Below, piece after piece: positions 33,827 through 42,738 of a stretch of DNA of 64,000 nucleotides. Within the stretch, counting starts at the first letter, position 1; every line of letters begins with the position of its first letter. The stretch spans positions 744,001 to 808,000 of the forward strand of contig NZ_OZ032147.1 of NCBI RefSeq assembly GCF_964026435.1, in the 5' to 3' direction. This DNA is from Rickettsia endosymbiont of Gonocerus acuteangulatus (GTDB lineage Bacteria; Pseudomonadota; Alphaproteobacteria; Rickettsiales; Rickettsiaceae). The notes below the pieces were generated by a model. It ran no database searches. It worked only from the letters and a program-made list of their open reading frames with translations, and was not told the origin of the DNA. A program made the position numbers and the translations under genes.

Positions 33827-34191
33827 AGTAACATGTTAGATTTAAAGCTAAAATATTTATTATTACTGATAATTACATGATCATGCACTATAATATTTAT
33901 TGTTTTATATCTACTATTATATTTGTCATATCAATATCGGCTTTTGAAGGATCAGGGCTACCACTTGGATGATTGTGAACAAGTATAATATTACTCGCAT
34001 CATTAAACAATGCTCTTTTAATTATTTCTCGTGGGTATACAGCAGCCTGATCAATAGTTCCTTGACTTTAAACTTCATCAGCAATCAAAATATTTTTTTT
34101 GTTCAAAAATAATACCCGAAATTGTTCAAGTCGCATATTACCCATATTAACTTTTAAATAATCGATCAAAGAACCCCATGAGGCAATAAAC
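33823..34191 (-). pseudogene. radC: RadC, C-terminal (JAB/MPN) part
   Basis: The minus strand reads SWGSLIDYLKVNMGNMRLEQ, then FRVLFLNKKNILIADEV, an in-frame TAA near 34068, [20 protein letters not shown] and the JAMM motif [19 protein letters not shown]. This is the RadC JAB domain. It is separated from its N-terminal part (38537-38921) by the IS481 insertion and carries its own stop codon, so radC is dead at this locus. Confidence 0.93.
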
Positions 34192-34271
34192 TGTAGAAGT
34201 CAAGATTTGATCTTACAGACACTATAAATTTTGCACCTGATTGTCAGTTAAGTTTTGACTGTCAGATATAT

Positions 34272-34396
34272 CAAAACTTACGCTATGTTATAGCAAATAT
34301 GCTAAAAACTCTTATTACACAGCAATGTTTTATAGTGAAGCACTTCATAATATCCCTTAATTCATGGACATTATATCAAACATAGCGTAAGTTTTG
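34272..34396 (+). mobile_element. MITE type A (125 bp), at the IS481 transposase stop
   Basis: The ends CAAAACTTACGCTATG and complement are intact, with a 4-bp target duplication ATAT (34268-34271 and 34397-34400). It lies in the last codons of the IS481 gene, whose original end would have been LDYI and a TGA. Confidence 0.92.
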
Positions 34397-35447
34397 ATAT
34401 AATCAAGATACAAGATTTCATTATTCTTTTCAACAGCTAATTTCTTACTATCCTTAAAAGTTTGCATAGGAGTTTTTCCATAACAATATTTACCAGAATG
34501 AGGTCTTTCATTATTGAAATACTCTAGCCAGATATCAAGATCTAATTGTAGGTCATCAAGATCTGTATAAATCTTTTTCCGCATTGCTGTATCAAAGAAT
34601 TCTTGTTTCATAGTTTTATTAAAACGCTCACACATGCCGTTTGTTTGTGAAGAATATGCTTTAGTAGTAGTATGCTCTATACCTTCGATACTTAGAAATA
34701 ATTCAAAAGCATGATGCTCTATATTCCCCTTATATTCTGACCCACGATCTGTAAGAATACGAATTATTGGTATCCCCCCTTGGGTCTCGTACCATGGTAA
34801 CACGCGGTCATTCAGCATATCAGCAGCAGTTAAAGCTGTTTTATCAGTATATAGTTTAACATCAGCTACTCTGCTGTAGCTATCAATAAATACCTGAGAA
34901 TAAACCTTACCTATACCCTTAAAGTTGCCTACATAATATGTATCTTGGCATCCTAGATACCCCGGATGCTGTGTCTCAATTTCTCCATGTGCTTCTTTTT
35001 CATTACGACACTTCTCTAGCACTTGTAATTGTGCCTCAGTAAGTACAATACCATCTTGAGCCATTTTTGCTTCTAATGCTTTAAGCCTTTTACTGATATT
35101 GTTTAAATCATTACGTAACCAAATTGATCTCACTCCTCCAGGTGATACAAGTACACCAGTCTTTTTAAGCTCATTTGATACTCTTAGCTGACCGTATGCT
35201 GGATATTCTATTGCCATATCCATTACTGCCTTCTCTATCGCTGGATCAACTCTATTGGCTATTATTGGCTTCTTACGGCTAATCTCATATAATGCTTCTT
35301 CGCCACCAGTTTCATACAGTTCTTAAATCTGTAATAACTATCTCTACTATATCCCATTGCTTTACATGCTGATGATATGCTACCAAGGCTCTTAGCTAAT
35401 TCAAGTAAACCTAATTTTGGCTTTATTATTTTTTGATTTAAGTGCAT
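34357..35447 (-). pseudogene. IS481 family transposase, frameshifted
   Basis: The first part reads MHLNQKIIKPKLGLLELAKS and an HTH ([20 protein letters not shown]). A frameshift near 35320 follows, where the alternative phase encodes [17 protein letters not shown]. The main frame then runs [20 protein letters not shown], with DDE residues in [25 protein letters not shown] and [15 protein letters not shown]. The annotated end extends into the MITE. A lone frameshift may make it inactive. Confidence 0.88.
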
Positions 35448-35558
35448 TGTGACCTCCTATTTTTTATCTGTATTTTTTAATACATTATTTTAATTAAATG
35501 GTGGAGTAGATGTAATAGTCACCTATTACGCCCCTCATTAGAATTACGCCCCTCATTA

Positions 35559-35592
35559 GAACCGCATCGTGCCCTATTAAGGCAATGGGCTC
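35559..35592 (-). ncRNA. Group II intron domain V
   Basis: The 34-nt minus-strand segment GAGCCCATTGCC-TTAATA-GGGCACGATGCGGTTC folds as domain V. GAGCC pairs with GGTTC and holds the AGC catalytic triad; CAT pairs with ATG; a 2-nt CG bulge and an upper TGCC/GGCA stem follow. It lies just after the RT gene, where domain V is expected. Confidence 0.88.
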
Positions 35593-35605
35593 AAGATACC
35601 ATCAT

Positions 35606-36342
35606 TTACACGGTATGCCCACTTAACATGACATGATATACTTTTACCTTTGGCAAAGGATGGCGTGTAATAAAAAGTCTAAATTGTTCCCAGTTAAATG
35701 ATTTCTTCTGACTGCGTCTATTTAGCCATTTGAACATTATTTTAACCGCCTTCCATATAAAACCATTTACGGCATTGCAATTGTGCGACACTCCATAATA
35801 TTGGATATGTCCTCTAAGCTTACTGCAAAAGGTTGTCCATATGATAGGTAGTTTGTATTTGTTTCTAATGCCTTTACACCAATCATTAACTTTCTTTAAC
35901 TTGGTGCTTATTCTTTTTCCACTGCTCTTTAACTTAGGTATTATTCTACCATCCCTAGACTTTCCCAGATAAAAGGTAAATCCTAGAAAATCAAAGGGCT
36001 CCTGTTTTATGCCTTGAGACAACTGGTTCTTTGAAAATCTGACCAATTTGGTCTTTTCTTCATTAAGTTTAAGTTTGTACTTTTCAAGTCGTTTCCCAAG
36101 AACTGCTTTAATCTTCTTTGCATCCTCTCCATATCTACAGCATATTACTGCATCGTCACAGTAGCGAAATAATTCTACCGTACCCCTGCAATGTTGGGTC
36201 ACTACTTTTTTAATCCATTCATCTAGTACATAATGAGCAAATATATTCGCAAGTATGGGGCTTACAATACTTCCTGCAATTACCCCTTCTTCCAGGATAG
36301 TTAACTCTCCATCAGATAAAACTCCCGCCTTAAACATACGGA
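35606..36342 (-). pseudogene. ltrA: Group II intron reverse transcriptase/maturase, C-terminal part
   Basis: This part begins with RMFKAGVLSDGELTILEEGV, followed by PQG-like IAGSIVSPILANIFAHYVLD, and has the RT active site FRYCDDAVI (YCDD instead of the usual YADD), then FDFLGFTFYLG and a maturase X domain (LRGHIQYYGVSHN, FKWLNRRSQKKSFNWEQF). No HNH endonuclease follows, so the protein is of the En-minus type. It joins in frame with 37456-38050 across the IS701-like insertion. Confidence 0.92.
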
Positions 36343-37451
36343 CAAAACTTACGCTATGTTTGGTTCTAAATATCGTAAAGATGGAGAACGCAGCTGTTGT
36401 TGCATATAGTCATCTAAAAGCCCTAACTTTATTTAGTAAACCGTTTTACCGATTGTATTTGCAGTCCTTTTGAGAAATGCCCAAACTAAAAATGCACAAC
36501 TAATATGATTACGTTGAATACGCTGTTTCCTGCATTGACAACGTTCTATCCCAGTAAGTTGCTTAATTTCTCTGTGCATGCTCTCAATTACCCATCGAAA
36601 GCCATACTCATCTTGTGCAGCTTTAGAAGATTTGTGAGTTTTGTTATTGGTAACAACATACTCAACTCTGTTGGTAGAAACAGTAAATTTAAACAAATTA
36701 ACATGCTTATTTTTAGCAAAGCCTTTTATATGAATCTCTACTCCATGCCTGATCTCTTCATCTGAAAATGTCAACTCTTTTACAGCTTTATAAGGTTTAG
36801 AATCGTGTGTTTTACTAACGTTTCTATTGGCTTTAATAGGGGCATAATAATATTTCCCCAGAGAGTCAACATGTTGCATAATTTTGTGTGTAGAATACCA
36901 TGTGTCAAAAGTACTGTTTGAAAAGGAATCTTCTTGCTATAAACAGCATTATTTAACATGTTTAATAGGTGTTCTAGTTTTGTTGCTCCATCATGATCAG
37001 GTGCAAAAATTCGATAATCTATTACCCAAAACTTATTAATATCAGGGTTATAATATACCAGACTCACTACTCCTATACCTTTAGTAACTCTACCTGTAGC
37101 TCCACTGTACTGCGATCTTGCAATTTCTATTTGCTTCGTATTCCTTTTATTTAAAACCGTATCATCAAATATTGTATATCCATTAGATGAAAAAATAACA
37201 TCATTCTTGATGTGTTCCTATAACAAAGAAGGTGTATATTTTTCATTCCTTAAAAATCTATTAATAACATCATGACTACATTTCTTTGCATGTTCAGCGT
37301 AGTAGGTTAAACTATAATTCTTTTGGCTAACTATTAAAAATTGACAATAATCTGTCCTATTAATTGGTATTGCTTGCAACTTTATCCTCTTTGACATGTT
37401 TAATTATTTTTACAATAATTTATCACTTTTTTACTCATAGCGTAAGTTTTG
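36343..37451 (-). mobile_element. IS701-like element copy 3 (1109 bp), in the intron RT gene
   Basis: Complete ends are flanked by a 4-bp duplication CGGA (36339-36342 and 37452-37455). One base shorter than the intact 1110-bp copies. Confidence 0.93.
36433..37393 (-). pseudogene. IS701-like transposase, frameshifted with nonsense codon
   Basis: Compared with the intact copies, the AAAAA tract near 36908 has lost one A, splitting the gene at QTVLFDTWYS. The tryptophan codon of SLLWEHIKND has also become TAG near 37218. The remaining frames cover 36780-37067 and 36433-36879. It is inactive. Confidence 0.92.
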
Positions 37452-37455
37452 CGGA

Positions 37456-38050
37456 TTAAATACCTAATTAGCCTCTCATCCTGAACCTTCTCCCGTAATA
37501 TTTCGATCAATATCTTCCTATCCAATGTACCAAAAAAGTTCGCTAAGTCTAAGTCTATTATGCTCTCAACCTCATTTTCAAAAAGATGTTTAGAAAGCTC
37601 CCTTACTGCATCATGACATCCAATCCCTGCCCTGAAACCGTAGGAACACTTAAGGAATAATGGCTCATAGATATTTTCAAGTACCTTCTTCATCATCTTT
37701 TGGCAAAGCTTATCTTCAAAATTGCTAATCCCAAAAGTCCTATACTTACCCGGGCTTCCTTCCTTTGGTATCTTTACCTCTAGTATATTCCCTGGTTTAT
37801 ATACCATGTTCTTTAGTTTCTTAACCAATTCTCTAATATTTTCTGTAAGGTTTAAGCTATAGTTCGATTTGTCCATACCATCTGTTCCCACCGCTTTATT
37901 TACATCAAGCTCTTGGTAACATTTGGTAAGTGCTTCTTCATTAAATAAATGCATGAGATTGTTAAATCTCTTGCCCTTATCCTGTGAGGATAACCATGCT
38001 ATTCTTTTTAGTTTCGTTTCTGCATTTATTTGATATTCTGTTGTTACCAT
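37456..38050 (-). pseudogene. ltrA: Group II intron reverse transcriptase, N-terminal part
   Basis: The RT N-terminal domains are present: SSQDKGKRFNNLMHLFNEEA, NKAVGTDGMDKSNY (RT domain 0-1), EVKIPKEGSPGKYRTFGISN, LFLKCSYGFRAGIGCHDAVR (RT2) and ESIIDLDLANFFGTLDRKIL (RT3 with catalytic Asp). The frame is cut after LIRYLIR by the IS701-like element. The open frame is extended to 37400 by IS sequence. Confidence 0.92.
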
Positions 38051-38512
38051 AACATTTCCCTAAAAAGATCGATTTTACCTAGGATCCTTCGCTCCACAAA
38101 CTCTCCTCTGCTTCAACACTACTATGATCCATCCGACTTCCTATATCCCCTCTCAGCTCCCTTGGGTTTTACTCTTGTCGGCTGATACTTCAAAAAAAAT
38201 GGAAGAGAATATAGGATATCCCACGTTTATAGATAAACTTTTATTACATGCCATGCTCTCCGACCCCGGAAACCTAAACCTATATCTGCCTAATTTACGA
38301 TATAGATAATATTGCATTCCTTTATCTTAACAAAGTCTGCGATCTCATATAACATTTTTAACGTGGCTCAATCACTACGGCCTGCAATATCTCTGCCTAC
38401 GCTTAGCATAATTGTTGCCAATTTCTGCCCAAGGCTCGATACTTAGCGTGCTAGGTCAACACTTCTAAGACTGTTCTTTCAACAGCTAGTTTATCTACAC
38501 TTCGTGGCACAC
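38051..38512 (-). ncRNA. Group II intron 5' RNA region (domains I-IV start)
   Basis: The 460 bases between the 5' splice site and the RT start hold no gene on either strand. A 61-codon frame on the plus strand is incidental. The region is expected to fold into the intron's domains I-III and contains the GTGTGCC 5' end. I did not resolve EBS sequences. Confidence 0.75.
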
Positions 38513-38536
38513 TAAGATCAAATGTCAACTACTACA

Positions 38537-38921
38537 AATTAATATTTTTATTTATTATTTTTTGTTTTAATGCTCTATTTATTAATTCACGTACTATAGC
38601 AAAATTGATATATAGATTCTCATTAGTACCACTAATACTAAGCAATCTTTCTTTATCAATATTGATCAAATCAGTAATACTGCTAAAATTTTCCAGTAAT
38701 TTTTTGGCTAGAGGCTTTACATCTTTACGAGGAATAGACGAAAATAACATTAGTTCCAATAACTCATAGTCGGAAAAATTTGCCGCTCCTGAAGCCACAA
38801 ATCGCTCTTTTACCCTTTTACGATGACCTATATAATGAGGCGTTACCTCTTCTTTTATAGCTATCTCGGGAACTATCTCAGGTTCGTCGTCAAAGAATTC
38901 CATTAGCTTATAGTTTAACAT
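38537..38921 (-). pseudogene. radC: RadC, N-terminal part
   Basis: The frame reads MLNYKLMEFFDDEPEIVPEI, then GHRKRVKERFVASGAANFSD, YELLELMLFSSIPRKDVKPL and a helix-hairpin-helix-like INIDKERLLSISGTNEN, the RadC N-terminal region. It stops at the IS481 end (the last codon or two are transposon-derived). The start overlaps the end of map by 14 bases. Confidence 0.92.
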
Positions 38922-39696
38922 AGGGAGGATAATCTAATTTTTTAGGGGATAATGTAAATATTTCAAAGCCGTCTTTAGTAACACCTATAGTATGCTCAAA
39001 TTGTGCCGATAAAGACTTATCACGCGTGGTAACTGTCCAACCATCAAGGCTGCTTAATATAGTATTATATCCGCCGGCATTTACCATAGGCTCAACAGTA
39101 AAAAACATACCTTCTTCTAGAACAAGTCCTGTTCCGCTGCGACCATAATTTAATATTGATGGTTCATCATGAAAAACACGACCGATCCCATGACCAGTAT
39201 AATCTCTAACCACAGAATAATTATGCTTCTCAGCATAGCTTTGAATAGCATGACCTATATCACCGAGCCTTGCCCCTGGCTTTACTACCTCGATTCCTTT
39301 CATCATCGCATCATAAGTCACCTGAATAAGGCGTTTTGGCTTTATTGCTACATCGCCAACATAATACATACGGCTAGTGTCACCATACCAACCATCTAAA
39401 ATTACTGTAACATCAATATTTATTATATCACCATTTCGTAATGGTTTATCGTTTGGAATGCCGTGACAAACTACATGATTTATCGAGGTGCAAATAGATT
39501 TTGGAAAACCTTTATAATTTAAAGGGGCAGGAATGGCATTATTCGAAATAATAAAATTATGACAAAGATCATTTAAACTATTTGTGGTAACGCCTGGCTT
39601 TACATGCGGTTCTATAAAATCAAGTGTTTCAGCCGCAAGCCTGCCAGCTGCCCACATTTTCTCAAAATCTTTCTCGGAATGAATTTTTATGGTCAT
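38908..39696 (-). CDS. map: Methionine aminopeptidase
   Basis: The 262-residue type I enzyme removes initiator Met from nascent proteins. All five metal ligands are visible: Asp in NIDVTVILDG and GDTSRMY, His in GHGIGRVFHDEP, Glu in FTVEPMVNAG and Glu in AQFEHTIGV. CHGIPNDKPL also matches the family. Length is normal. It lies upstream of and overlapping radC, so radC was probably in the same unit before disruption. Confidence 0.96.
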   Translation of the reverse strand: MTIKIHSEKDFEKMWAAGRLAAETLDFIEPHVKPGVTTNSLNDLCHNFIISNNAIPAPLNYKGFPKSICTSINHVVCHGIPNDKPLRNGDIINIDVTVILDGWYGDTSRMYYVGDVAIKPKRLIQVTYDAMMKGIEVVKPGARLGDIGHAIQSYAEKHNYSVVRDYTGHGIGRVFHDEPSILNYGRSGTGLVLEEGMFFTVEPMVNAGGYNTILSSLDGWTVTTRDKSLSAQFEHTIGVTKDGFEIFTLSPKKLDYPPYVKL

Positions 39697-39760
39697 GTTA
39701 TACTATGTGTTCTCTATAGAACTATATTATAACATAGTTTTTTAAAAGGTGTAAATTCTA

Positions 39761-40168
39761 TTTAGCTTATATTATCTAGGTTCTGTGCACTTTTGATTAA
39801 TGATTATAATTAAGAGATATTTTTAAGCGAAAATTAATAAGATTTTTGCAGTAATAGTTGTTCCTATTTCAAAAAAAATCTTATAATTTGCAGCTAAAAA
39901 GAGCCATAATTATGATCATTCTATTAAAAGTGCACAGAACCTAAGTGGGCTTTTAAGAATTCAGGAGCAAAATCTGCTCCGTTAGACCAAACAATGGTCT
40001 GCAATTCTTCATCAAGGGTTACTCTAGCAAATAAATTTTTGTCCTTAAGAGGTTCAAATACTGAACCAACCAAATGCTTATATAAGTTGTATTTCCTCTA
40101 GTACCATCATCAAAAGACAATTGTAAATAATAATCATCAATATATTTTACAGATATTACATGTAACAT
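39761..40168 (-). pseudogene. DUF2442 protein, frameshifted and interrupted
   Basis: The minus strand starts MLHVISVKYIDDYYLQLSFD (the DUF2442 start), shifts phase near 40085, continues HLVGSVFEPLKDKNLFARVT and LQTIVWSNGADFAPEFLKAH, then meets the 163-bp MITE. Removing the MITE and one TA restores HLDNIS and a stop at about 39761. DUF2442 proteins are small and often paired with DUF4160 toxin-antitoxin-like partners; no partner is seen here. Confidence 0.72.
39779..39941. mobile_element. Second MITE family (163 bp) in DUF2442 gene end
   Basis: The element is flanked by 16-base perfect inverted repeats GGTTCTGTGCACTTTT and complement, with a TA duplication (39777-39778, 39942-39943). The interior is AT-rich with no coding capacity. 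The TA target suggests mobilisation by an IS630/Tc1-type enzyme (inference). Confidence 0.78.
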
Positions 40169-40184
40169 TTTTTTACTCTAATGG

Positions 40185-40345
40185 ATATCATTGTCATTCC
40201 CGCGGAGGCGGGAATCCAGCATAAAGCAAGATAACCTACGCTTTTAATTTTAAAAATTTATTGTATTTGTACTTTTTTCTGGATTCCCGCCTACGCGGGA
40301 ATGACATAAGAGCTACGGTTCTCTTCGCAATGACGATTGTAATTG
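40185..40345. repeat. Palindromic repeat upstream of ftsK
   Basis: An element with arms GTCATTCCCGCGGAGGCGGG and TCCCGCCTACGCGGGAATGAC brackets an AT-rich centre (40194-40304), followed by a partial copy ending CGCAATGACG. Confidence 0.75.
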
Positions 40346-40436
40346 TCCCTAGTATAACATTTTTTTCCAAGGTGTAAATTTTCTTGTTTAATTTACTTCA
40401 AAATAGTATGTTATAGTAAATTTTTATCAATAACTA

Positions 40437-42686
40437 ATGCTATACTACGTAAACAAATTTCTTTCAAATAGTAAAGTACAAGCTGTTATTTTAGGAATAA
40501 TCGGTCTTGCTACTATTTCTATGCTTGTATCATATAAGCTTGATGACCCGTCTTTTAATTCGGTAACAACTGGATATACTAATAATTTATTAGGGATTTT
40601 TGGTTCTTACCTATCTGATTTTTTATATCAATTTTTTGGGGTAGCAGCTTTTATAATACCGCTTTCTTGTTTTATTTGGGGGAAGAATTGCTGGCAACAG
40701 AAATATCGTAAATCCTTTATCCGTATATCGGTAATGCTACTTGCTCTTTTCAGTACCGCAGCTTTACTATCTAATTTTGATCTGGATTTTGTACCCTCTA
40801 ATGGTGGCGGAGCAGCTGGTATAATTATTTTCGATTATCTTAAACAATTTACAAATCAGCTTCATTTATTATTAGTATTCTTTACATTTATTATATTTGT
40901 TGTTTTATTTGAAATTAAATTTACTTCTTTAAGTAGCTTTGTTATTAAGTTAAGTAAATTTTTAGCATATCAAATACAAACTTTTTTCTATAATCTATTT
41001 TCACAATTAACTTTGCCAAAATTATTTTCCGGTAAAGCAGATAATAAAATAAAGATTACCCCTTCTTATACAAAGCCGGTAAGCGAAAAAATAAGATTTA
41101 CAGAAGAGCCAAAGTCTATTGTTACTAAACCAGCCCCTGTAAATCCTATAAAATTCTTTAATAAACCTGCTGCTCCTAAAATCTCTCAAAATGAAACAGC
41201 AGCATTGCCTCCAATTTCTTTACTTCGTAACCCTGAAAGTCATCATATAAAAGGTGTTTCATCGTCAGAGCTTAAACAAAAAGCCGAAGAGCTGTTGACT
41301 GTACTAAATGATTTTGGTGTGAAAGGACAAATAATTAATATAAGCCAAGGTCCAGTAGTAACTTTATATGAGTTTGAACCGGCAGCAGGCACTAAAACCT
41401 CAAGAGTAGTAGGGTTATCTGACGATATAGCTCGTTCACTCTCAGCCTTATCGACAAGGATAGCAGTAGTACCTGGTAAAAATGTGCTTGGTATTGAGCT
41501 ACCTAATAAGCAGCGAGAATTCTTTTGCTTAAAAGAGTTAATAGAAACGCCGGAATATCAAGATACATCTACTTTATTGCCTTTAGTTTTAGGTAAAGAT
41601 TTAGCAGGTAAACCGCTTATTGCCGATCTTGCCAAAATGCCGCACTTGCTTGTCGCAGGGACGACCGGCTCAGGTAAATCGGTGGGAATTAACGCTATGA
41701 TCGTCTCTCTGTTATATCGCTATACTCCTGAAGAATGTCGCTTTATCATGATTGATCCGAAAATGCTTGAGTTATCGGCTTATGACGGAATACCACATTT
41801 ATTAACGCCCGTTGTAACTGAACCGGCTAAAGCAGTGGTGGCACTAAAATGGGCAGTTAAAGAAATGGAAAACCGCTATAGAATGATGAGTAATATCGGT
41901 GTTAAGAATATTGCTGGCTATAATGCTAAGATTCAAGAAGCAGTTAAAGAGGGAAGAATAATTGAGAAATCAATTCAAACAGGCTTTGACCCTGAAACAG
42001 GTAGACCTATCTATGAAACTGTGGCAATGAATATGGAAAAGCTGCCGTTTATAGTGGTGATTGTTGATGAGATGGCTGATTTAATGCTGGTTGCTGGTAA
42101 GGATATTGAGATGTTAATACAGCGGCTTGCTCAAATGGCAAGAGCAGCCGGTATTCATATTATTATGGCAACGCAAAGACCATCGGTAGACGTTATTACC
42201 GGTGTGATCAAGGCTAACTTCCCAAGCCGTATCAGCTTTAAGGTTACCTCTAAAATCGATAGCCGAACTATCTTAGGCGAACAGGGTTCAGAGCAGTTAC
42301 TTGGTATGGGTGATATGCTATTTATGGGCAATACCTCTAAAATTACTAGGGTACATGGACCTTTCGTTAACGAATCTGAGATTGAGCAAATTACGGAATA
42401 CCTAAAAGAAACAGGCACACCAGAATATATATCCGCTGTAACAGAGCAGCCTGATGAAGATGATAATAGTATTGATATCGGCGATGGCACATCAGATGAA
42501 GTACTTTACAAAAAAGCTGTGCAGATAGTACGTGATGAGCGTAAATCTTCCATTAGCTATATTCAAAGATCGCTTAGAATCGGTTATAACAAAGCTGCCA
42601 ATTTAGTTGAGAAAATGGAAAAGGAAGGAATAGTCTCCGCACCGAATCATACAGGTAAGAGAGAGATATTATTACCGGAGAGGTAA
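40437..42686 (+). CDS. ftsK: DNA translocase FtsK
   Basis: FtsK is a hexameric DNA pump at the division septum that clears and aligns chromosome ends for dimer resolution. The 749-residue protein has four N-terminal membrane segments (about 12-32, 55-80, 95-120, 140-165), a short linker and the alpha/beta motor. Walker A is [12 protein letters not shown], Walker B is [13 protein letters not shown], and [12 protein letters not shown] follows. The C-terminal gamma winged helix ([20 protein letters not shown]) reads KOPS sites. The linker is short compared with E. coli, as is usual in Rickettsia. Confidence 0.97.
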   Translation: MLYYVNKFLSNSKVQAVILGIIGLATISMLVSYKLDDPSFNSVTTGYTNNLLGIFGSYLSDFLYQFFGVAAFIIPLSCFIWGKNCWQQKYRKSFIRISVMLLALFSTAALLSNFDLDFVPSNGGGAAGIIIFDYLKQFTNQLHLLLVFFTFIIFVVLFEIKFTSLSSFVIKLSKFLAYQIQTFFYNLFSQLTLPKLFSGKADNKIKITPSYTKPVSEKIRFTEEPKSIVTKPAPVNPIKFFNKPAAPKISQNETAALPPISLLRNPESHHIKGVSSSELKQKAEELLTVLNDFGVKGQIINISQGPVVTLYEFEPAAGTKTSRVVGLSDDIARSLSALSTRIAVVPGKNVLGIELPNKQREFFCLKELIETPEYQDTSTLLPLVLGKDLAGKPLIADLAKMPHLLVAGTTGSGKSVGINAMIVSLLYRYTPEECRFIMIDPKMLELSAYDGIPHLLTPVVTEPAKAVVALKWAVKEMENRYRMMSNIGVKNIAGYNAKIQEAVKEGRIIEKSIQTGFDPETGRPIYETVAMNMEKLPFIVVIVDEMADLMLVAGKDIEMLIQRLAQMARAAGIHIIMATQRPSVDVITGVIKANFPSRISFKVTSKIDSRTILGEQGSEQLLGMGDMLFMGNTSKITRVHGPFVNESEIEQITEYLKETGTPEYISAVTEQPDEDDNSIDIGDGTSDEVLYKKAVQIVRDERKSSISYIQRSLRIGYNKAANLVEKMEKEGIVSAPNHTGKREILLPER

Positions 42687-42738
42687 AGTTTGGAATGACA
42701 TATAAAAATTATAGAATCAACAATTTAAAACAAAATCA

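Larger units (their letters stand above)
35501..38512 (-). mobile_element. Group II intron inserted in the IS481 left end
   Basis: On the minus strand the intron starts GTGTGCCACGAAGTG, the canonical 5' consensus, and ends CTACTCCAC (AY end). Comparison with the uninterrupted IS481 fragment at 8943-9048 gives exact junctions: exon GATCTTA before and CATTTAATT after. It encodes a reverse transcriptase, now split by an IS701-like element (36343-37451). Without that insertion the intron is about 1.9 kb. Confidence 0.92.
34192..38536 (-). mobile_element. IS481-type element carrying a MITE and a group II intron, inserted in radC
   Basis: The ends are TGTAGAAGTCAAGATTTG (34192) and the complement of TGTAGTAGTTGACATTTG (38536), imperfect inverted repeats. 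RadC coding sequence flanks it on both sides. Inside are a 125-bp MITE at the transposase stop (duplication ATAT) and a group II intron at 35501-38512. Without these the element would be about 1.2 kb. Confidence 0.88.
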
